From Verrucomicrobiota bacterium (lineage in GTDB: Bacteria > Verrucomicrobiota > Verrucomicrobiia > Limisphaerales > J093): DNA of 64,000 bases. Shown here piece by piece: positions 1 through 7,970 of this stretch. Numbering within the stretch: the first letter of the stretch is position 1; every line of letters begins with the position of its first letter. The stretch lies in the NCBI GenBank assembly GCA_027493615.1, contig JAOSKK010000034.1, forward strand, positions 372,001 to 436,000, given 5' to 3'. The position numbers and the translations under genes are program-made. The notes beneath the pieces are model-generated. The model made no database searches. It was given only the letters and a program-made list of their open reading frames with translations, and was not told the origin of the DNA.

Positions 1-892
1 GTTCCACCATCTGCTGCTGCGGTTCAACTTCCCCATGTCGATGCTGACCTGGGATGTGATCGCGCTGAACGGGTATCTGCTGCTCAACCTGCACATTTGC
101 GGTTACCTGATCTACTGCGCGTACTGCGGGCGGCGGCCGGCGAAGAAGTTCTACATCCCGTTCGTGTTCGTGGCCATTGCCTGGGCGATCAGCATCCACA
201 CCGTCACGGCATTCCTATACGTCGGGCTCGGCGGACGGCCGTTTTGGAACTCGGCGATCATTGCGCCGCGCTTTCTGGCCAGCGCGTTTGCGGCGGGGCC
301 GGCGTTCATCATCCTGACGTTGCAGGTGGTGCGGCGTTTCACCCAGCATCAGGTGAGTGATGAGGCGTTGTTCACCCTGCGGCGCATTGTCCAGGTGGCG
401 CTGCTGATCAACCTGTTCCTCCTGCTCTGCGAACTCTTCACCGAATTCTACGCCGACACCCGGCACGTCGCCTCGGCGCAGTACCTCTTCCTCGGGCTGC
501 ATGGGCGCCATGCCCTGGTGCCCTGGATCTGGACGGCGATCGCGATGAACGTGGTGGCCACGACGCTGTTCATGCTGCCGGCCTCGCGGGCGCTGCCCAC
601 GCTCAACGTCGCCTGTGTGCTGGCCATTGTCGGGATTTGGATCGAGAAGGGGATGGGCCTGATCGTGCCTGCGTTCATCCCCACCCCGCTCGGGGAACTG
701 GTCGAGTACGCCCCCACCTTGCACGAGACACTGATCTGCTTTGGCATCTGGGCGTTCGGGCTGCTGGTCTACACGATCCTGGTGCGGGTTTCCGTGCCTG
801 TGCTGGCCGGCCAGGTCACCTATGCCCACCGTTGGGGCTCTCCGCCTCCGGCGTCTCCCGCGGCTGCCTCCCCTGCTTTCGAGAAAGGTTGA
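1..892 (+). CDS. NrfD/PsrC-family quinone-interacting membrane subunit (5' partial)
   Basis: Integral membrane subunit of the NrfD/PsrC family, expected to exchange electrons between the quinone pool and a partner redox protein. The frame is open from base 2, so the N-terminus lies outside the window; the first internal ATG is at 35. Roughly 295 residues are visible with about eight hydrophobic segments, close to the usual length of the family, so little is missing. There is no haem or Fe-S motif in it. It stops four bases before the octahaem cytochrome gene, so the two are very probably one operon and one redox complex. Family assignment rests on overall pattern and context, not on a decisive motif. 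Confidence 0.75.
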   Translation, partial: FHHLLLRFNFPMSMLTWDVIALNGYLLLNLHICGYLIYCAYCGRRPAKKFYIPFVFVAIAWAISIHTVTAFLYVGLGGRPFWNSAIIAPRFLASAFAAGPAFIILTLQVVRRFTQHQVSDEALFTLRRIVQVALLINLFLLLCELFTEFYADTRHVASAQYLFLGLHGRHALVPWIWTAIAMNVVATTLFMLPASRALPTLNVACVLAIVGIWIEKGMGLIVPAFIPTPLGELVEYAPTLHETLICFGIWAFGLLVYTILVRVSVPVLAGQVTYAHRWGSPPPASPAAASPAFEKG

Positions 893-896
893 ACCC

Positions 897-2390
897 ATGA
901 ACTCCACCCTTGTCCCGCTCGCCCTAGGTTGCGTCGGCCTGGCCGTCGCCAGCGTCTCCATCCCCCGCGCCCAGGCGCAGGCCTGGGGCCTGCCCGCGAT
1001 GTCCAAGGAAACCCAGGCCTGCCTGGAGTGCCATCGCCGCGACAATGCCGGCGTCTACCAGCAGTGGGGCGCGAGCAAGCATTACCGCGCCAACGTGGGG
1101 TGCTTTGAGTGCCACATGGCGGCCGAGGGGGATCCCGACGCCTTCCTGCACGAAGGCCAGCGGATTGCCACGATCGTCTCACCGAAGGACTGCGCGCGGT
1201 GCCACAGCCAGGAGGCCGCCGAGTTCGCCGGATCCCATCACTCGAAGGGCGCCCGGATCCTCGGATCGCTGGACAACACGCTGGCGGAAGTCGTCGAGGG
1301 CAATCGCGGGATGAAGACGCCCGGCTTTCCGGGCGGCGTCAGTGCCGCGGCCGTCAACGGCTGCTGGCAGTGCCATGGCAGCGAGGTAAAGGTGCTGGCG
1401 AACGGGAAGCTGGACCCCGCCACCTGGCCCAACACCGGCATCGGCCGCATCAACCCCGACGGCTCAGAAGGATCCTGCTCGGCCTGCCACAGCCGCCACT
1501 CCTTCTCGGCTGAACAGGCCCGCCACCCGGACAACTGCGGCAAGTGCCACATGGGGCCGGACCACCCGCAGATGGAGATCTACTACGAATCCAAACACGG
1601 CATCGCCTTTCGCGCGTTCAAGGACAAGCTGAACATGGATTCCGCCAAATGGGTCGTGGGCGAGGACTACAACCTGGCGCCCACCTGCGCCACCTGCCAC
1701 ATGAGCGCCACCCCGGCCCGCGCGGCGACCAAGGACCGCGCCGCGATCCCCGCGATGCCAGTGAGTCACGATGTCGGGATGCGCATCAGTTGGAACAACC
1801 GGCCCGAGCTCTCGATCCGGCCCGAGGTGAGCGACAAGAAGATGGGATTGCCCGGGGGCGACGTGAACTGGGAGGTCCGCCGCCAGAACATGAAGAACGT
1901 CTGCCTGAACTGCCATGAACAGCAATGGGTGGACAACTTCTACGTGCAGTACGACAGCCTGATCGACCTCTACCACCAGAAGTTCGCCGAACCCGGCCTC
2001 GAGCTCTATCGCCTGGCCAAACCGCTCATGGGCCCGGTGCAGTTCGCCAACAAGCTCGACTGGACCTGGTACGAGCTCTGGCACCACGAGGGTCGTCGCG
2101 CCCGCCACGGGGCCTCGATGATGGGCCCCGACTACACGCACTGGCACGGCACCTATGAGGTCGCCAAGCATTTCTACGCCAAGATGGTCCCCGAACTCGA
2201 CGAACTCGTGGTGAAAGGCCGCACGTCCGGCGATGCCGCCAAGGTTGCCGCTGCCGAAGCGCTGGCCAAACGGCTGGAGGAAGTCCTCAACACCGCCAAC
2301 CACAGTTGGTACCTCAACAAGATGGACCCCGCCGAGAAGGCGGAACGCGAACAGCGCCAGCAGGAGTTCCAGAAGCGCTACGCCAAGTAG
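897..2390 (+). CDS. octahaem cytochrome c, hydroxylamine-oxidoreductase (HAO)-like
   Basis: Exported multihaem cytochrome of 497 residues. ATG 897 is preceded by GAAAGG about ten bases upstream and opens a clear signal peptide ending near AQA. Eight CXXCH haem motifs start at about residues 42, 69, 99, 156, 194, 214, 264 and 336, the count and spread of the octahaem HAO/ONR superfamily. The last is followed by NFYVQYDSLIDLYHQKF, a segment typical of HAO-like proteins. Some members oxidise hydroxylamine or hydrazine and others reduce nitrite; the choice depends on a tyrosine-haem crosslink that I cannot assign here. The adjacent NrfD-like subunit favours a quinone-linked, reductive or respiratory role. 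The upstream in-frame extension to 741 is rejected because it overlaps the previous gene and lacks a signal peptide. Confidence 0.88.
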   Translation: MNSTLVPLALGCVGLAVASVSIPRAQAQAWGLPAMSKETQACLECHRRDNAGVYQQWGASKHYRANVGCFECHMAAEGDPDAFLHEGQRIATIVSPKDCARCHSQEAAEFAGSHHSKGARILGSLDNTLAEVVEGNRGMKTPGFPGGVSAAAVNGCWQCHGSEVKVLANGKLDPATWPNTGIGRINPDGSEGSCSACHSRHSFSAEQARHPDNCGKCHMGPDHPQMEIYYESKHGIAFRAFKDKLNMDSAKWVVGEDYNLAPTCATCHMSATPARAATKDRAAIPAMPVSHDVGMRISWNNRPELSIRPEVSDKKMGLPGGDVNWEVRRQNMKNVCLNCHEQQWVDNFYVQYDSLIDLYHQKFAEPGLELYRLAKPLMGPVQFANKLDWTWYELWHHEGRRARHGASMMGPDYTHWHGTYEVAKHFYAKMVPELDELVVKGRTSGDAAKVAAAEALAKRLEEVLNTANHSWYLNKMDPAEKAEREQRQQEFQKRYAK

Positions 2391-2414
2391 CCCCGGGTCG
2401 CCCCGCCCTGGACC

Positions 2415-2434
2415 GCCCGGTGAGGGCACCGGGC
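2415..2434 (+). terminator. hairpin after octahaem cytochrome gene
   Basis: GCCCGGTG and CACCGGGC form a perfect 8-bp stem with loop AGGG, 25 bases after the stop codon. A real U-tract is absent (TTACAA follows), so it may be a weak or factor-assisted terminator or an mRNA-stabilising hairpin. Confidence 0.45.
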
Positions 2435-2445
2435 TTACAACCTGC

Positions 2446-2471
2446 AGGCCGGGTCCCCCGACCGGGCGGAG
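2446..2471. repeat. short dispersed element, copy 1
   Basis: AGGCCGGGTCCC followed by a GA/C-GGGCGGAG tail. A second copy lies at 28593-28618, directly after another stop codon. Both copies contain a CCGG-type dyad, so this looks like a small REP-like element or shared terminator motif. Confidence 0.45.
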
Positions 2472-2516
2472 AGGGTTCATGGCCCCTGAGCAGCTCCCAG
2501 AGAACCACGTCACTTC

Positions 2517-2596
2517 CCCCATCCCCGATGTTCGGAATCTGCGGAGGATCCCGGGGCGGGGCGTTTCTCCGCCGATTGCGAGCATCGGGGATGGGG
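2517..2596. repeat. imperfect 29-bp inverted repeat
   Basis: CCCCATCCCCGATG (2517-2530) is the exact reverse complement of 2583-2596. The inner 15 bases of the arms also pair with three mismatches, giving arms 2517-2545 and 2568-2596 around a 22-base loop. No T-tract follows. Probably a dispersed palindromic repeat or small non-autonomous element. Confidence 0.55.
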
Positions 2597-2802
2597 CTGA
2601 AGGAGGCGCTCCCTGAACCTGTGGGGCGAGGCCCGCCGGGGCCATGGGTCGGCTGGCGGCGCGCCCCGCGCGCTTCGTGGTCATGGGCCGCCGCGGCGGC
2701 GCCAACGCCCTCGCCCACGCATCTGCACTCATTAGGAAACACCCCTATTGCCCGGAACCCGGCTTCTGGCAAACTCGGGGCCGGTGACCTCTGACGCTCA
2801 GG

Positions 2803-3507
2803 GTGCTCCCGCGGGGGAACGCAGCGGCATCACGGCTGTGGTGGCGGCAGGACCCGTCCGGTCTCAACGGGATCGGGCGGCGCGTCTGTCGCCCATCCCC
2901 CCCGGCCGGAATCGGGACCCAGGACGCCCTGACCTCCCTCGAGACGCTGCGCGAGAGCGAGGCTTTCATCCGCACGGTGCTCGACAACCTGCCGGTGGGT
3001 CTGGCGGTCAACGCGGTGCATCCGCAGGTGAGCTTTCGCTACATGAACGAGAGCTTCCCCAGGCTCTACCGCACCACCCGGGAGCAGTTGGCCACTCCGG
3101 ACGCCTTCTGGGAGGCCGCCTACGAGGATCCCGAGTTCCGTGCCGCCATCCGCCAGCGGATCCTTGAGGACTGCGCCTCGGGTGATCCCGCCCGGATGGT
3201 GTGGCGTGACGTCCCCCTCACGCGTCAGGGGCAACCGACCACGTACATCACCGCGAGGAACATCCCGGTACCAGGCAAGCCGCTGATCATCTCCATGGTC
3301 TGGGACGTAACCGAGGCTCGACAGGCCGAAGCCAGGCTCCGGGAGCAACTCGAAGAACTCCGTCGCTGGCACCAGGCCACGCTGGACCGCGAGGGCCGTA
3401 TTCTTGAGTTGAAACGCGAGGTGAACGAACTGCTTGCCCGCCTGGGAGAACCGCCCCGCTATCTCAGTGCCCTCACCACGACCCCGGCCACCGGAACTAC
3501 GACCTGA
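2803..3507 (+). CDS. PAS-domain protein with C-terminal coiled coil
   Basis: Small cytoplasmic sensor of about 234 residues. A PAS fold spans about residues 50-170 (LDNLPVGLAVN at its start, IISMVWDVTEARQAE at the PAC end). A C-terminal helix follows with ELRRWHQATL and LELKREVNELL, then a short tail. There is no kinase, cyclase or other output domain. The same C-terminal helix occurs in the next gene (3526-4737), so the two are paralogues in that part. The start is uncertain: GTG 2803 is the first in-frame start, but the first 45 residues look non-conserved and translation may begin later. It likely feeds into the kinases that follow, but this is inferred from position only. Confidence 0.72.
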   Translation: MLPRGNAAASRLWWRQDPSGLNGIGRRVCRPSPPAGIGTQDALTSLETLRESEAFIRTVLDNLPVGLAVNAVHPQVSFRYMNESFPRLYRTTREQLATPDAFWEAAYEDPEFRAAIRQRILEDCASGDPARMVWRDVPLTRQGQPTTYITARNIPVPGKPLIISMVWDVTEARQAEARLREQLEELRRWHQATLDREGRILELKREVNELLARLGEPPRYLSALTTTPATGTTT

Positions 3508-3525
3508 CATCCCTCCCGACGCCCC

Positions 3526-4737
3526 GTGTCTCACGCCACCTTCCCCGCGCTGGTCCAGAACGCCGCCTTGCTGCTGGCGTTTGTGGTGGCCTTCGACCTC
3601 GTCGCCGGCCGTCATCGACTGACCAGCACGCCCTGGCGCGGCATCCTTCTCGGGATCGTCCTCGGTCTTCTCGGCATCGGACTTATCCTGAGCGCGTTCC
3701 GCCTCGAGGCCGGGATCGTCTTCGATACGCGCTCGGTTCTGCTGGGGATTTCGGGTCTCTTCTTTGGGGCCCTCCCCACCCTGGTAGCGATGGCGATGAC
3801 CGCGGCTTTCCGGCTCTGGCAGGGAGGCATGGCCGCGTGGACGGGCGTCGCCGTCATCCTCACCAGCGGCGGACTCGGCATTGCGTGGCGGTGGGTCCGC
3901 CGGCGGCCGCTGGTCGGAATCACCGTCATCGAACTGGCGACGTTCGGCGTCGTGATCCACCTGCTGATGCTGGCGCTGATGCTGACGTTGCCCTGGGAAT
4001 ACGCGCAGCGGGTGCTGCGAACGATCGGACTGCCGGTACTGCTGGTCTTCCCCGCAGCGACGACGGCGCTGGGGCTGATTCTGGCCAATCGCTTGCGGCG
4101 GGAGGCGGCGGTGCTCGCGCTGGCCGAAAGCGAGGCGCGATACCGCAGCCTGTTTGAAAACAACCACGCCACGATGCTGATCGTCCAACCGGCCGACGGC
4201 GCCATCGTGGACGCCAACCCGGCCGCCGAACGGTTCTATGGCTGGACCCGCGTGCAACTGCGCCAGATGCGGATCACCGAGATCAACACGCTCCCCCCGG
4301 AGCGTGTCGCGGCAGAGCTGGAACAGGCCCGCCTCGTCCACCGCCACTGCTTCCTGTTCTCCCACCGCCGGGCCGATGGCTCCGTCCGTGACGTCGAGGT
4401 CTTCACCGGCCCCATCCAGATCGCCGGCCGGTCGCTGCTCTACTCGATCGTGCACGACGTGACCGAGCGCAAGGAGGCGGAGGCGAAACTGGCCGACCAG
4501 ATGGAGGAACTGCGCCGCTGGCATTGCATGACGCTGGGCCGGGAGCATCGGGTGCTCGAACTCAAGCGGGAGGTGAACGAACTCCTGCGGCAGACCGGCC
4601 AGCCTGCTCGTTACCCGAGTGTCCTGCCGGCGGACGCCTCGCCCCCGGCTGCAAACCACCGCCGGGACCAGAACCCGATTCCCCGGCCCGAGCCGCGCGC
4701 CGAGACGCAGTCGGCCCTTTTCCCCGCCAGGCCATGA
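3526..4737 (+). CDS. membrane PAS-domain protein (5TM-5TMR_LYT-type sensor)
   Basis: Membrane-bound sensor of 403 residues starting at GTG 3526. The first ~185 residues contain five or six transmembrane segments with ISGLFFGALPTLVAMAMTA, typical of the 5TMR-LYT sensor domain known from LytS-type proteins. A PAS/PAC domain follows at about residues 200-320 (YRSLFENNHATMLIVQPADG at its start). The C-terminus carries the same helix as the previous gene (ELRRWHCMTL and LELKREVNELL). No catalytic output domain is present. Its stop overlaps the start of the next sensor kinase (ATGA at 4734-4737), which indicates translational coupling, so it may act with that kinase. Confidence 0.78.
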   Translation: MSHATFPALVQNAALLLAFVVAFDLVAGRHRLTSTPWRGILLGIVLGLLGIGLILSAFRLEAGIVFDTRSVLLGISGLFFGALPTLVAMAMTAAFRLWQGGMAAWTGVAVILTSGGLGIAWRWVRRRPLVGITVIELATFGVVIHLLMLALMLTLPWEYAQRVLRTIGLPVLLVFPAATTALGLILANRLRREAAVLALAESEARYRSLFENNHATMLIVQPADGAIVDANPAAERFYGWTRVQLRQMRITEINTLPPERVAAELEQARLVHRHCFLFSHRRADGSVRDVEVFTGPIQIAGRSLLYSIVHDVTERKEAEAKLADQMEELRRWHCMTLGREHRVLELKREVNELLRQTGQPARYPSVLPADASPPAANHRRDQNPIPRPEPRAETQSALFPARP

Positions 4738-7501
4738 CGGAGCCCCCGCCGCCTCGCTCCTCGACCGGCGCTCCCCCGGTGGCCCCGACCTCCCGACCGC
4801 CGCGCTGGCCCCGGGGTCTGGCCGCCATCCTCGGAGTGGCCGGCGTGGTGCTCGCGGCCCTGGCGGTCTGGTCTTATCGCGTCGTCCGGGAACAGGCGCG
4901 CGAGAGTGTGGAGCGCGAACTCAACGCCATCATCGAGTTGAAGACGCGGCAGATTGCCGAGTGGCGGCGGGAACGACTGGCCGACGCGCATCTGATCCAC
5001 GCGACCCCCTATGCGGCCCGGCGCGCGTTGGACGCCCTGGCCCAGCCCCAGGATCCGGCCACCCGACAGATGTTCACCGCCTGGCTGGACCGGCTCATGG
5101 CCAACGGTCCTTACACACGGGCGTTGCTGCTCGATGAACAACTCGAGGTTCGACTCGTCCATCCCCCGGCGTTTCGCCTGTCTGCGGCCCGGAGCTGCGG
5201 GCGACGGTGGAAGCAGCCCGCCGCACCCTCCAACCCGGGCTGGCCGATCTGCACCGTGACACGGAAGACGCGCCCGTCCACCTGGGGCTGGTGGTGCCCC
5301 TGGTCGTCCGCCGTGAACCGGCAGGTGACCGCGTGCCCGCCGCCGGACGGCCCCCCGCACCGGAAGACCGCGCCGCCGCCGTGCTCGCCCTGGACGTGAG
5401 TGTCGACGACTCCCTGTTCCCGCTGCTCGAGGCACTGCCGACGGCGAGTCGGACCATGGAGACGTTGCTGGTGCGGCGCGCGGGCGACGCGTTGCTCATC
5501 CTGAGCGAACCGCGCCACCGGCCCGGCAGGGCGCTGCGGCAATACACCCCCTTGATCCAGACTCACTCCGCACCGGTGGGCGCCGGAGGGAGTGGACCCG
5601 CGATTGTCCGGGGCCGTGACTACCGCGATGTCGAAGTGCTGGCCACCGCGAGGCCGGTTCTCGATTCGCCGTGGCTCGTGGTCGGCAAGTTGGACTTGAG
5701 CGAGGTGGGAAAGCGGTGGCACGCGAAGGCGGTGCTCATCCTGCTCACGTTCCTCCTGGCCGTGGGCTTGGGCGCGGCGCTTGTGGTGCTGGCGTGGCAG
5801 CGCCGGGAGCAGGCCCATTATCGGGCGCTGGCCGAGGCCGGGGCGGCGTTGCGGGACAGTGCGGCGCTCATGCGGATCGCGGGGGGCATGGCCCGGTTCG
5901 GGGGCTGGAGCGTCGATCTGGCCACGCAGCGGGTGACCTCATCCGAGGAAGTGGCCGCCATCTTCGAATTGCCCCCCGGCTCATTGCGCACGCTGGAGGA
6001 GGCCTTCCAGTTCTACGCACCGGAGGGCCGCGAGCGGATCCGGAAGGCGTTTGCCGACTGCGCCCAGTATGGCACGCCCGGCGACGAGGAGCTGGAAATC
6101 CTCACGGCCAGCGGCCGCCGGCTCTGGGTGCGGACCCTGGGCGAGGCGGTGCGCGATGAGACGGGCCGGATCATACGGGTCCAGGGTGCCTTCCAGGACA
6201 TCACCGACCAGAAGCAAGCGGCGGCGGCCACGCAGGCGGCGCTTGCGGAGGCGGCCGCCTCGCGGGAGGCGCTGGCCAGCCTGGTCGAAGACCTCGAGCA
6301 GACGACGCTGCGCCTGCGGGCGTCCGAAGAGCAGTACCGGGCGTTGTTTGCCGCCAATCCCCATTCGCTGTGGGTGTACGACATCGAGACCCTTCGGTTC
6401 CTGGCGATCAACGACATGACGGTGGCCAGCTACGGTTACTCCCGCGAGGAATTCCTGGGGATGACGATCCAGGACATCCGGCCGGCCGAGGACGTGCCGG
6501 CGCTTCGGGAGACCGTCAACCAAGCAGGCGATGTACTGCGGCGGTCCGGGGTCTGGCGGCACCGGCGCAAGGATGGCACCACGATGCTCGTCGAGATCGT
6601 CTCCCATGCGCTGTCCTGGGAGGGCCGGCCGGCGCGGCTGGTGCTGGCCAACGACGTGACGGCTCGCGAAGAAGCGCGCCAGGCGCTTGAGGCCTCCCGC
6701 CGGGCCCTGTTGAGCGTGGTCGAGGACCACCAGCGGGTCGAGGCCGAGGTGCGACGGCTAAACGAGGAACTGGAACAGCGCGTGCGGGAGCGGACCGCCC
6801 AACTCGAGGCGGCCAACCGGGAACTCGAGGCCTTCAGCTACTCGGTCTCGCATGACCTCCGGGCGCCCCTCCGCCACATCAGCGGCTACGTGGACCTGCT
6901 CCGCAAGCAGGCCGATGCCGCGCTTGAACCCGCCGCGCGCCGCTACCTGCAGACGATCGCCGAAGCCGCCCACGAGATGGGCGCCCTGATCGACGATCTC
7001 CTGGCCTTCTCGCGCGTGGGGCGGGCCGAGATGCACCGCGCCGATGTCTCGATGGATGAGCTGGTGCAGGAGGCGGTTCGGGTGGCGGAACGCGAGGCGG
7101 GGGGCGGGAGGTCGCCTGGAAGTTCGCGCCGCTGGGGCGGGTCCAGGCCGATCCGCAAATGCTCCCGGCTGGCCCTTGCCAATCTGTTTTCTAATGCGAT
7201 TAAGTATACACGTGATCGCACGCCTGCCGTGATCGAAGTGGGCAGCCAACCCGATGGTGCCATGAGCGTCTTCTATGTTCGGGACAACGGCGTCGGTTTC
7301 GACATGCGTTACGTCGACAAGCTCTTCGGCGTGTTCCAGCGGCTCCACAGCGCCGCCGAGTTCGAGGGCACGGGCATCGGGCTCGCCAACGTCCGCCGGA
7401 TCATCAGCCGTCACGGAGGACGAACCTGGGCCCAGGGCGTCGTGGACGGCGGCGCCACCTTCTACTTCTCCCTCCCCCGCCCGACCGGGACGGCCCCATG
7501 A
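4734..7501 (+). CDS. membrane sensor histidine kinase (PAS-PAS-HisKA-HATPase), frame-broken
   Basis: Sensor kinase of about 922 residues after repair. Order: membrane segment (about residues 29-50), extracytoplasmic sensing region, second membrane segment (about 332-355), two PAS/PAC domains (about 375-490 and 527-645), coiled coil, HisKA with VSHDLRAPLRHISGY (His codon 6851), and HATPase with N-box LANLFSNAIKY, DNGVGF and GTGIGLANV. The N-terminal part is in another frame from the rest; the switch lies between 5175 and 5195, where one base restores ELRATVEAARR. A compensating pair of breaks flanks 7096-7166: the middle frame reads GREVAWKFAPLGRVQADPQM, matching kinase homologues, and both edges are G or C runs. 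It starts by ATGA overlap with the PAS gene and ends by ATGA overlap with its likely cognate regulator at 7498. Confidence 0.82.
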
Positions 7502-7944
7502 ACCCCCTCCGCCACATCCTGTTGGCCGACGACAACCCGCGCGACGTCGAACTCACCCTGACCGCGCTCGCGGATCATCGACTCGCCAACGAGGTCATCG
7601 TGGTCCACGACGGAACGCAGGCGCTCGACTACCTCTACCACCGCGGTGCCTACGCCACCCGCCCGCCGGGACTGCCCGCCGTGGTGTTGCTCGATTTGAA
7701 GATGCCCAAGATCAACGGGCGTGAGGTCCTGCGCACGCTCAAGGGCGATCCTCAACGGCGGACCCTCCCGGTCGTGGTGCTCACCTCCTCGCGCGAGGCG
7801 CCGGACCTGGCCGAATGCTACCGGCTCGGCGCCAATGCGTACGTGGTGAAACCCGTGGAATTCACGAACTTCGTCGCCGCGGTCAAGCAGGTCGGGGCGT
7901 TTTGGGCGATCCTCAACGAACCCCCACCCGCCGTCGCTCCGTGA
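7498..7944 (+). CDS. single-domain response regulator (CheY/Rcp1-like)
   Basis: Receiver-only regulator of 148 residues. It has the acidic pair in LADDNPRDVE, the phospho-acceptor Asp in VVLLDLKMPKING, Thr/Ser in VVLTSS and Lys in YVVKPVEF. The insertion YLYHRGAYATRPPGLPA after the third helix is characteristic of Rcp1-type regulators that pair with phytochrome-like kinases having VSHDLRAPLR boxes, exactly the kinase encoded upstream. ATG 7498 overlaps the kinase stop (ATGA). With no output domain it probably acts by phosphotransfer or protein contact. Confidence 0.9.
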   Translation: MNPLRHILLADDNPRDVELTLTALADHRLANEVIVVHDGTQALDYLYHRGAYATRPPGLPAVVLLDLKMPKINGREVLRTLKGDPQRRTLPVVVLTSSREAPDLAECYRLGANAYVVKPVEFTNFVAAVKQVGAFWAILNEPPPAVAP

Positions 7945-7970
7945 GGGCGGGCGCGCGCCACTTTGTAGCC

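Larger units (their letters stand above)
2391..2802. other. intergenic region with three hairpin-forming elements
   Basis: No convincing coding sequence. It holds a short perfect hairpin right after the cytochrome gene (2415-2434), a 26-base element shared with 28593-28618 (2446-2471), and a long imperfect inverted repeat (2517-2596). The remaining bases up to 2802 show no motif I recognise. Confidence 0.6.

Noticed and set aside
2830-4659. 609-codon minus-strand open frame opposite the two PAS genes
   Set aside because: High-GC antisense shadow: very rich in Arg, Gly, Pro and His with no domain pattern, while the plus strand has clear PAS and membrane domains.
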